The notes under the pieces were generated by a model. The model had not been told where the DNA came from. It did no database searches and was given only the letters and a program-made list of their open reading frames with translations. Source: Lagopus muta (lineage: Eukaryota > Chordata > Aves > Galliformes > Phasianidae). Taken from it: 64,000 nt of DNA. Location: contig NC_064434.1 of NCBI RefSeq assembly GCF_023343835.1, forward strand, positions 20,503,505 to 20,567,504, given 5' to 3'. Below, piece by piece: positions 39,922 through 48,280 of this stretch; the stretch's first letter is position 1; each line of letters starts with the position of its first letter. A program made the position numbers and the translations under genes.

Positions 39922-41865
39922 TTCATTACCTGTGGTAACTGGAGCAACTGCACTGGTGGTTGATCTGCTTTGTAGTTCTTTCACCCGGGCTCGTAGTACA
40001 GGAGTAGGTTGACCGTGCCACTTCCCCATGTCTTCTCCATGGTCACGTAGGTAATACCATAAGGTAATTCGCGGTGTATTATTCCTTACTTGAGCCGGAG
40101 AGTGTCTGCCTCTAACAGCTGAGATTTTTGATCGTGCACGTAAGAAGGAAGGTTCATCGTCTTTAGTTAGGTGGGCTCGCAAAAGTCTCATCGTCTCCTT
40201 CATCTCCTTCACATCCTTCGCTAGACTTGTTTGATTATCCTGATCTTCATCAAGCGTTTCTGATACTGCTACAGGTTTGTCACGGTTAATCAGTTGAGAC
40301 ACTTGCTCCGTCATTCTTGATATTGCAGCAACGGCAGAATGAATTGGGGACAGCAATTGTTCGTAGTTTTGAAGCGTAACAATTAATTCATAAATTAAGG
40401 GTGTTCTCTGTTGTTCCTGGTATCTGTCACACGCTGACGTTAGTGTAGCGGCATATTTGTCCGGCGCTGTTGTCACGATTTTCTGCCATATCTCAGGCGT
40501 TGTCCTCACTCTTTCAGGGTCGCGGTTTTGTTGTGGGTGGTTAGGAACAAAGTCAGGGTCATACAACATTTCCACCACGCCTATTTCCCTCAAATACTGG
40601 ATACCCTTTTCCACTGTATCCCATTTTTTCATTGCAATCTTCAAGCCATTTTTGAAGGGATACTTTTCCTTCACGGCTATTAACACTCGTTCCCAGAGGG
40701 AGGCAGCCTCATCCGAACACCGACTAATTCCTCTATCAATAGCTGGATCCCTGGCAATGGCACCTAGTTGGCGAGCTTCATTACCATCCAGAGACAAGCT
40801 ATGGGCCCCACTGTCCCAACAGCGAACCAACCAGGAAACAATACTTTCATTCAGGCGCCGTGTGAACTCCTTTCTTGAACCTTGGATTTCAGTCATCTTT
40901 AGAGGCCGGCGAGTAGTAATAGAGACTTCCTCTTCATCACTCTCTTCTGCATGTCTCTTAGTTTTCGCTTTTGCCTTTCGCGATGGTGGTGGTTTTGAGG
41001 AGGGCCCCTCGCCTGGATCTTCCTCCTCCTCCTCCTCTTCTTCTCTTTTTCGTTCAAGACGCGAAGACACTCGTTTCCATTTCTTGCCCTCCACAGGAGC
41101 AACTGGTATTGTTACTGGTGTCTCCTGTGATTGATTAGATTTGACTTGGAGATTTTCCCCTTTGGCTTGAACCTCAGCTCGGAAACTCTCTCTCTCCAGA
41201 ATGGTATTATATAGGGCACGGTAAGCACAAGCCAAACCCCAAATAAGTTGTACCTCCTTAGAGTTATGTAAGCCGCATAGTCCCTGACTCAAATACTGGC
41301 TTAGTTTCTCAGGATCCCACAGGTGTTCAAGAGTAAAATCCCATGACACTGCGGGTCCCCATGCTTCTAAAACCTTTCCTAAACCTCTCCATATTCCCTG
41401 CCAATCATCATTCTCTAGTTTTGGAGAAGACTCCTTATTACAAATGCTTTGGAGTACATTCAGGAGAATTGATGACACGCACACCAACATGAGTATTAAT
41501 TCAAGATTCGAAAAACGTTTAACAAACCGAGAAGAAAAACTGGAGACTGGTCTGAACATCGTGTTGTTTGTAAAATTAGCTATTCCATTTGGGATGTAGC
41601 TGTTTGTGAAATTAGCCATTCCTTCTGGGATGTAGTTGTTTGAGAAATTAGCCATTCCTTCTGGGATGTAGATGTCAAAGTTCAAATCATACCACATTGC
41701 AAATAGGTAAAACATAGGTGTCTCCATCAGTGTCATTAGGTACCTATATATGGTTGCAATTCCACAACACATAATTATGAGCTGGATTATTGGCCAGTAG
41801 GTTGTGACTAACACCATTGCTTTTAATCCTTTACCCAGCACCCCCACGATAACGAGTGGGTTCAT
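39922..41865 (-). CDS. gag: Gag-like structural protein with N-terminal membrane segments
   Basis: An open frame of 648 codons from an ATG at 41,865, about 250 nt after the primer site. Visible parts: hydrophobic segments about residues 14-58 (probably two helices) and 121-142; between them three tandem 12-residue repeats (66-77, 78-89, 90-101; consensus YIPEGMANFTNN) with N-x-S/T sequons at N73, N85 and N97. A Trp-rich region about 155-225 follows, then basic and poly-Glu stretches (262-315, eight Glu in a row, KAKAKTKRH). A helical, capsid-like part spans about 325-470 (SLDGNEARQLGAIARDP), followed by a coiled-coil-like part at 500-570 and a conserved tail (TLWYYLRDHGEDMGKWHGQPT, shown here as positions 601-621). 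There is no CCHC zinc knuckle. Position and frame link to pol say Gag; the membrane-spanning start is unusual and its role is unknown. Confidence 0.82.
41563..41670 (-). repeat. Triplicated 36-bp repeat inside gag
   Basis: Three tandem copies of a 36-bp unit, in frame, encode three 12-residue repeats each carrying an N-F-S/T sequon. On the plus strand the unit contains gaaattagccattccttctg. The first two coding copies are closest; the third has more changes. Confidence 0.9.
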
Positions 41866-42113
41866 CGCTGGTGCTTGCTAAAAAAAAGGGTTAAAGAATT
41901 GAAGCTAACAAGAGGAGAGGAAAAAAAAAGGCACTACCCAGACTAAGTAGTGCTCAAAGTTTACAAATATCCCAGAACACTGGCAGTACGCCTAATCTTT
42001 CAAGGTCAGGTTTTCCAGCACAGAAACCTGAACTACTGATAATGCTCCCTAACGAAGCTCTCTAAGAGCAGAGAGAAAAAGAGATTCGTTCAAAAAGCTA
42101 AAAAGCAGTTCGT

Positions 42114-42131
42114 GCCCCACGTTGGGCGCCA
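42114..42131 (-). other. Primer-binding site, lysine tRNA (Lys1,2 type)
   Basis: Read on the minus strand, tggcgcccaacgtggggc starts 6 nt after the 5' LTR. All 18 bases match the complement of the 3' end of vertebrate tRNA-Lys(CUU), and the match continues beyond with one difference. Confidence 0.85.
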
Positions 42132-42137
42132 AAAATC

Positions 42138-42624
42138 TGTCACGGATTTGACCAGATCAATCTATGTCCGTGACAGGGGCGACAGGCCTCTGCCCTCTCC
42201 CCCCCCACCCCAGTCCCACAAAATGGGAAGGAAGGAAGGGAGGAAAAGAACAGCGGACACAATCTATGGAGGAAAACTTATTTTACTATAATATCGGAAT
42301 ACAAGATAACACAATAGATACAATTTAATTGCAATTGAGATTAATAAATCAGAAAAGATGAGAGAGAGAGTTCCCGGGACCGATTCAAACCTGAAAAGCT
42401 TGGAACGGCTAGGAAAGCACCCTCCAGCACCCACTGCCAGGCAGCAAGAGAGCGCCCCCCCCACCCGGAAGGGCCAGATCCCGTGACTGCTGTAATGTAC
42501 AGGGATAGGTAGCTGGGATTGGGGCAGTGACACTTTAATGCCCCGTACACTACATGATGTTTTGATGTGGAATACTGAAACCCAAAAACAAAAAAACAAA
42601 AACAAAAAACATAGAACCATGACA
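42138..42624 (-). repeat. 5' LTR of the minus-strand provirus
   Basis: 487 bp, the partner of the LTR at 36,136-36,622. Comparing the two line by line I find no difference. Identity of LTRs, which are copies made at integration, implies a very recent insertion. It should carry the promoter for the provirus, firing leftward. Confidence 0.95.
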
Positions 42625-42951
42625 TCCCCCTATCCCCCCACCGTAAGGGCAGAGCAAGTAGATAACAGCAGGACAAGGGAAAATGGTTTTAAGTTGAGGG
42701 AGGGAAGATTTAGGTTGGATGTCAGGGGGAAGTTCTTTACTATGGGAGTGGTGAGGTGCTGGAACAGGCTGTCCAGAGAGGTTGTGGATGCCCCATCCCT
42801 GGAGGTGTTCAAGGCCAGGTTGGATGGGGCCCTGGGCAGCCTGGTCTAGTACTAAATGGGGAGGTTGGTGGCCCTGCATGTGGCAGGGGATTGGAGATTC
42901 ATGATCCTTGAGGTCCCTTCCAACCCTGGCCATTCTGTGATTCTGTGATAA
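42625..42951 (+). repeat. CR1 LINE 3' end, continuation after the provirus
   Basis: The 3' UTR of CR1 in sense: gatttaggttggatgtcagg, gaggtgctggaacaggctgt, caaggccaggttggatgggg, aggtcccttccaaccctggc, and the terminal octamers attctgtgattctgtg. Its first five bases are the right-hand target duplication. The RT-coding part expected between 36,135 and here is absent. Confidence 0.92.
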
Positions 42952-44830
42952 CCAAACTGCAGGTAAAGAGTTTTTATTCTTATGTTACTCCAGTGTTTTC
43001 ATTCATAGAATTCACAGAACACCTTTACAGATTACTTGCCTACATGTTACCTAGCAGCTCTCACTTAATCTGCAAATAGAAAGCAGGTTTATCTGATGAG
43101 TGGAGGTGTAAGCCTTTCTCATCAGAAGTCTTCATTATTGCTCTACAATCAGCAGCACGAGTAGCAGACCACTTCAACTAACAATGCTGTGGACGATGCA
43201 GTATTTTTTCTTCTTAGCTAGGCTTGACCCTACTTTCACTCTAATAACAGTTCATCTTAGTAAATTAGCTTTTCATAGGGACATGTAATATGTTTCACAG
43301 AGCCATGTACAACCATACCTTAGTCACAAATGTACACGAAAAGTAAATCCTAGGAGAAACAGAAGCCTGCAAAATCAAAATCCCAAATCCTGTCAAAACA
43401 TGTGTAGACCTAATAAAATACCATCCAATAATTTTGCACCTTTCAGATCTTGAACTAAGTAAACAATAGAGATCAGGACTAAAATATTAATATTTTATTT
43501 TCATTATTCAGAGTCAGATTGTACAGGCACTTGTTTTTCCCATAATCCAGTGTCTATCTTCTAGCCAAGAACAACCTTGTATTACACTTCTATTTGTTTT
43601 TGTTGTTGTTGTTGTTGTTTTTTTTAATTCCTAATTCAGACTTCTTACTTAGTTTTCTTATCATAATTATCTATGACATTTTGCATGGTCACCCTCCTCT
43701 CTGAAATATACAATCTACGATTAGATAGTTTTGTCCTGTTTTGCTCAGAAGTTGCCCTCTGATTTCATTAAAATTAAAATAAATTTCCAAATAAGAATAA
43801 TACATATATATTTTAAATTAAGCCTAAAATTTCTTTTGTAAAGTTTACTATGATTTTTTAACCTTCTGACTTCTGTCAGATCTTACTTGTTGATGAAAAA
43901 CAAGCAATCTGAAACTGAAGACAGATCCTTTCAGACGTTAAATGTTAAACAACGTTCCCAGCTATTTCTGGACAATATTTCCATTGGTAACCACATTTGC
44001 CTTTGAACTTGCTATGTTTTTTTTAAAAATTACATTTTTTCTCACTTTGTATTAATGTAGCATTCTTTTTTAAATTAGCTATTATTTTTAAAAAAGAAAG
44101 GAGCATAAGTAGGTAACAGGATTATTTAATCTTTTTCACTCAGAAATTACTTGCTGCTTTCTTAATGCATAGTTTCCTCTTTCATCCTCTAAAACACTAG
44201 ATTTGTTTCATTAACTGATGTTGTTCTACAAAACTATCTTGAAAGATAATGGATTATGTTGTCATGTACTGACTTGTTCAAATAAATATGTCTGTCTGTC
44301 AGTTTGTTTACATGATACATTTCTACTTTTAGCTAATAGTGTATGTACACAAAAGATCTAATTCAAAGTCAAATAAATCAATGGAAAGAATCCAACTGAC
44401 TTCAGAGGTCCTTGCATGAAGACATAGCTCATGATAGACATTTAATATTTCATTGTCAAAGCACATTATAATCAGACAAATTAAGGTATTTATGATTTAA
44501 CTTCAATTGCAATAAGAGACAACTTAATGACATGGTGTTTAGGTTGTCAATGAGAAATATGTATCTAGCATCCAGAATTTTAATAATTGTCAGCTTAAAT
44601 GGCAATAATTTTAAAAGTCCTTCTGCAGGTTTGGTAAGATGTGTAAAAACTTAATTTTAATTTCATATATTTTGTATTGTGACATTTCTCAAAGCTTTAT
44701 GCAGATGAACAGGTTTCTTCATCCTCTTTTCCTCTAAAGCATTGGCTAGTAAAACAAAAATAGAAGTTACATTTCCCAGATATTTTTGTGAAAATATCAT
44801 TCTGTTCATCGCAGCAAAGAGAGAAAAGTT
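42952..44830. other. AT-rich intergenic DNA, nothing recognised
   Basis: A (ttg)n run lies near 43595-43618. No ORF or repeat family supported. Confidence 0.5.
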
Positions 44831-45233
44831 CTATAATAGAAGCATGGAATGGTTTGGGTTGGAAAGGATCATCTAGTTCCAATCTCTCTGCTACACTCAG
44901 GGACACCTCCCACTAGACCTGATCTTGAACAACTCCAGAGAGGAATCTGGGAAACCTGTTCCAGTATCTCATCACCCTCACAGTGAATAATTTTTCCCAT
45001 TATCTAGTCTAAATCTACTCTCTTCCAATTTAAAGCCATTTCCCCTCATCCTGTCAGTAAATGTCTTCATAAAAAGTCCCACTCTGGCTTTCCTATAGGA
45101 CTCCATCTGATACTGAAAGGCCACTATACAGTTTCCTTGGAGCCTTCTCTTCTCCAGGCTGAAAATACACAGCTCCCTTAGTTCTCATAGAAGAAGTGCT
45201 CCAGCCCTCTGATCATCTTCGTGGCCCTCCTTT
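44831..45233 (-). repeat. CR1 LINE 3' part (reverse), left of the ENS provirus
   Basis: It starts with catggaatggtttgggttgg, the reversed CR1 end, and runs through accctcacagtgaataattt, catttcccctcatcctgtca and cttcgtggccctcc. It is cut by the provirus and continues without gap at 51,107. The last five bases (ccttt, 45229-45233) are the left target duplication. Confidence 0.9.
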
Positions 45234-46117
45234 TGTGAGAATCCTTCTTAGTTTTTTTTTGGCTCAAAGCTTGCTTCCTGAGGTTTTTCTTGTGATAAGA
45301 CTCTGAGTGACTTGTCAAGGAGGCAACTGATGGGTGCTAACTGTGTGACAATCGATATCTCTTTGGGAACATTTGCAAGCCCCTTCCCCCAGAGCTGCTT
45401 GCTCTGTAGAAGAGCGGAAGAGAGTGCTCAACAGTGTTTACTGGCGGAAGATCTGGCTTGCGGCCAAACTGTTCCAGCTAAGTATGGAAGGTTGGGGGAT
45501 GATACCATTGTATCTTGTGAAGGCAAGATGCAAGTTGGTGCCTCCCTGCTTCCTCTTATCTGCTGGCAAGGCCAGAAAGATAAGAACAAAGGAGTTTCCT
45601 GCTGAGATCCCAGAGCCAGAAGCTGCCACCGCAAGGAGAACTGACTCAACCACCTTGGGTTTGAGCTGTCACTCAAAGGAGAGCTGATTCGACCACTTTG
45701 GATTTGAGCTGTCACTCCAAAAAGAGCTGACTCAACCACTTTGAAGCATTGAAAAAGGGCCATCATCACCATGGTCGTTGTCGTCATTGGCAACAGGACA
45801 ACTCTGCCTGACGACCCACCGCTACTGAGGATCAAAGACTGAACTACGAACCTCGCTGGATCCATGGTGGTGACTATCTCCCTCTTGCTGCCTATAGAGA
45901 CTCCTTGCTTCTTCTTTTCTATCTTTTCTATCGCCCTCCTTCCCTTCCCCCATTACCCTAATCATAATAGTGTCCGTTCTCCCCTTCCCCATTCCCCCTG
46001 ATTAAGATTTGTAATAAACTGGTTGGACCAACATTTGAACCGTTGCTTCTTAATCTCACGCCGGGTATATAAATAATAAAAGAACCTCCTCTCTCTCCTA
46101 TAAATTGGAGCGAGACA
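45234..46117 (+). repeat. 5' LTR of the ENS-type provirus
   Basis: 884 bp from tgtgagaatcc to gagcgagaca. It contains a 43-bp tandem repeat (45635-45745) with two TGACTCA sites, a polyadenylation signal AATAAA at 46013-46018, and a TATATAAATA string close to the end (46066-46075). ORFs of 70-145 codons occur identically in both LTRs on both strands; I see no domain and do not call them genes. Confidence 0.95.
45635..45745 (+). repeat. 43-bp tandem repeat in U3 with AP-1-type sites
   Basis: About 2.6 units of 43 bp, starting at 45635, 45678 and about 45721. The consensus holds gagctgactcaaccactttg followed by gatttgagctgtcactc. Units one and three carry the canonical AP-1 site TGACTCA (45642-45648, 45728-45734); unit two has TGATTCG. 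The same array is at 50624-50734. Tandem U3 repeats commonly act as enhancers in retroviruses; function here is inferred. Confidence 0.85.
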
Positions 46118-46126
46118 TTTATTTAA

Positions 46127-46146
46127 TGGCGTAGTCGTTGCAGGAT
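46127..46146 (+). other. Primer-binding site, serine-tRNA-like
   Basis: Nine bases after the LTR, tggcgtagtcgttgcaggat matches the complement of the 3' end of tRNA-Ser(AGA) over 11 bases, then over gcaggat after two extra T. The tRNA assignment is from memory of the tRNA sequence. Confidence 0.55.
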
Positions 46147-46153
46147 ACCCACC

Positions 46154-46710
46154 GTGAGAGTGTTGTCCTTCCAGATATAGTCTGAAACTTTCTTTGTGTG
46201 CACCTCCTGGAGTTGCATGGAGCGATAGTTTTGAAAACTTAGACGTGAGTCCTTCTCCAGGAAGACCGCTCCGCATTCTGAAACTTTGCTGTTTATGTGT
46301 GTACCTCTCGGGGACGTATGAATTAATTTTGATTAAGTGTGTGCCTCCTCGAGAAGACCTCTCTGAATTTTGCGATTTTAAGTATCTTGTAACTGAAGTG
46401 CGAAACTTGAACCTTTTCTGTGTGTGTGTGTGTGTGTCTGCATGCACGCGCCTCTTGGGGAAGTGAGGACGTGATATTTTGTTACTTAAACGTGTGTGCC
46501 TCTCCAAGAAAGTTTATTTACTGTATTGAAACCTAGAAAGTGTTGCTTTAGCTTCACTTTTTTTTTTTTTTTTTTTTTTTTTTTGTGCTCCCGTCAACAA
46601 AAGGGAGGCGTTATTGGAGCATTTGCATTTGTTTAGGTGTGGTGTATCTCCCTGGGAGGAGCGGTGAGGAGTAACTGAGCTTTTGAATACGTGTACTCCT
46701 CCCTCAGTAT
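46154..46710 (+). repeat. Leader with degenerate repeats about 50 nt apart
   Basis: A motif like gtgtgtgcctcctcgggga recurs at about 46196, 46244, 46296, 46337, 46435-46463, 46491, 46637 and 46689, often preceded by a tgaaactt-like string. Spacings are 48, 52, 41, about 98, 56, 146 and 52 nt, close to multiples of 50. The leader also holds several short upstream ORFs and a run of 27 T (46558-46584). Confidence 0.65.
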
Positions 46711-46732
46711 AGATCTTTCATTATATTAAGAA

Positions 46733-48280
46733 ATGAGTAACAGTATTGCCAGTATGAAAAGTGAAGATGTGTTATTTGACCTTTTAGAAAAGCATGGTGC
46801 TCGTCCCTCTTTGTCAGGGGTGGACTGGGCACGCCAAAATTGGCATAATTTGCAGAGTGTTTCGGACCGCATTAGTGTCTTACAGAATGAAGCTCGTACA
46901 CGAGCTGGAAAAGGAAAGTCGTTCATTTGTGCCGTACTCGGGGCTGCTTTAAAAGCTGCCATGGAGTTCCGAAATGAAAAGCATTCGGCAGAACTCCAAA
47001 CCATACAAGCACTGCAGGAATCGGTTAAAGTAACACAAGAATTGGTGAAAACTCTGCAGAATCAAATAGTGAACCTCGAGGAACAATTAGAAAGAGAGAA
47101 ACGTAATTCGGCTTTGTTGCAAATGGCTTTTAAGGAACTGCTAACGTGTAAGCATGCCAGCCATACCGTCACCCATAGTTTGCCTCGAGAAAAAACTTTT
47201 CCTCAGGTGGAACTACCAGGAATGAAGGAAAGGCTAGATAAATTAGAAACTCCAATAGCCCCATTGCGTCCTTTGATAAAAACCGAATCCACATTCGATA
47301 ACAGTGAGGATCTAGATCCTCAAATTAATGTTAAAGAAATTCCCTTCTCAGCCACTGAACTAGCAAAATTGAAAAAGGATTTCAGCCGCTCTCCAAAGGA
47401 ATCAGAGACAGAATATGTATGGAGGGTGAGTCTCACTGGTGGCGACCAGATTCGGTTAACAGAAAAGGAAGCAGAAGGTTATTGGGGACCAGGAGTATTT
47501 TTAACTACTGGTAACAATCGTGCTCCCTGGTCCTTAACGCAAAGGGTTGCCTATTGGGCAGGTGGTCTCAACCCTTTAGAACGGGGAGACCCTCTTGCCA
47601 TTACTGGAACAGTTGATCAGTTAGTAGAGAGTGTTCAAAAGGCTGCTTGTCTCCAAATGATGTATGATAGAAAGCTGCAGCCACACCATGAATCACCTAT
47701 GATGATGCCTGTTGATCCTGAGAGAATGACTGCTTTAATTAGGGGGCTTCCAGAGTCGTTAAAACCTATAGGTATACAACTGCAAGGAAAAATACAGGCA
47801 ATGCCTCAGGGAGAGAGTGCCCGGCCACTGTTAGAAGGAACTGTAACCCCTAACCATCCGCAGTCAGGAAACAAAGTATGGACGTGGGGAGAAGTTGCCC
47901 GAGAGTTAATTAACTATGGAAGGAAATATGGGCCAGTGGTTTCTTCCTCCACTAAACTTGAGCCAAGAGAAGTAAGACTTGTAGCAGTCAGCCTTGCCCC
48001 CAGGCCTCCTAGCTCAAAGCTGAGTGGGACTGGAAGGGTCTCACTGTCAGTAAAAACAGGTAGGCGAAATATTGATCATAAACGTAATTGTCTCTGGATA
48101 CTGGGCTGGCAAAAGGGTGTTCCACGAGATTTGATGAATGGATTACCCACTGTCAGGTTAGAGAAATTAGTTAACTGGTGGCCAGAACAAAAGCTCCAGA
48201 ATCTCGAGGAGAGCAAAACCCCAGGTCCTAGGGTCTCTCTCAGGGAACCTGAACGGCTATCCAAGCCATTACAAAACTGA
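46733..48280 (+). CDS. ENS-1: ENS-1/ERNI-like protein (gag-derived, coiled coil, HP1-box)
   Basis: A 515-codon open frame beginning at the first long ATG after the leader (G at -3). Visible: N-terminal helical region 10-75; heptad-rich coiled coil about 83-137; PQVEL at 157-161, a perfect PxVxL HP1-binding motif; a Gag capsid-like part about 205-360 (Trp- and Pro-rich, GYWGPGVFL); a basic, diverged tail. I recognise the sequence as the chicken ENS-1/ERNI family, whose product (about 490 residues) is expressed in pluripotent and early epiblast cells, contacts HP1 and geminin-linked proteins, and delays neural SOX2 activation. That role belongs to the family; this copy is slightly longer and its expression is unknown. 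No stop or frameshift interrupts it. Alternative: simply a retained retroviral Gag. Confidence 0.8.
   Translation: MSNSIASMKSEDVLFDLLEKHGARPSLSGVDWARQNWHNLQSVSDRISVLQNEARTRAGKGKSFICAVLGAALKAAMEFRNEKHSAELQTIQALQESVKVTQELVKTLQNQIVNLEEQLEREKRNSALLQMAFKELLTCKHASHTVTHSLPREKTFPQVELPGMKERLDKLETPIAPLRPLIKTESTFDNSEDLDPQINVKEIPFSATELAKLKKDFSRSPKESETEYVWRVSLTGGDQIRLTEKEAEGYWGPGVFLTTGNNRAPWSLTQRVAYWAGGLNPLERGDPLAITGTVDQLVESVQKAACLQMMYDRKLQPHHESPMMMPVDPERMTALIRGLPESLKPIGIQLQGKIQAMPQGESARPLLEGTVTPNHPQSGNKVWTWGEVARELINYGRKYGPVVSSSTKLEPREVRLVAVSLAPRPPSSKLSGTGRVSLSVKTGRRNIDHKRNCLWILGWQKGVPRDLMNGLPTVRLEKLVNWWPEQKLQNLEESKTPGPRVSLREPERLSKPLQN

Larger units (their letters stand above)
36136..42624 (-). mobile_element. 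Complete young ERV-L-like provirus, no env
   Basis: A 6,489-bp endogenous retrovirus on the minus strand. Order on its own strand: 5' LTR (42,624-42,138), lysine-tRNA primer site, about 250-nt leader, Gag-like ORF, in-frame UAG, protease-RT-RNase H-integrase ORF, polypurine-like tract, 3' LTR (36,622-36,136). I read the two 487-bp LTRs as identical, and both ORFs are open throughout. It has no envelope gene: only 110 bp separate the pol stop from the 3' LTR. The Pol wording (for example WYATIDIANAFFSI and LGFWSRA) and lack of env point to the class III, ERV-L/spuma-related group, although the lysine primer is more usual for other groups. It sits inside a CR1 copy. Confidence 0.93.

Noticed and set aside
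40457..41134. 225-codon plus-strand ORF opposite gag
   Set aside because: It is antisense to an open coding frame and its Ser-rich content comes from the GAA/GAG-rich poly-Glu coding DNA. No start context or domain supports it.
45428..45865. 145-codon minus-strand ORF in the ENS LTR (repeated at 50,417-50,854), and plus-strand ORFs of 97-104 codons
   Set aside because: They are copied in both LTRs because the LTRs are near-identical. They cross U3 enhancer-like repeats and show no recognisable domain.
46420..46440. GT microsatellite in the ENS leader as an independent simple repeat
   Set aside because: It lies at one unit of the leader's recurrent gtgtg motif and is better seen as local slippage within that repeat.
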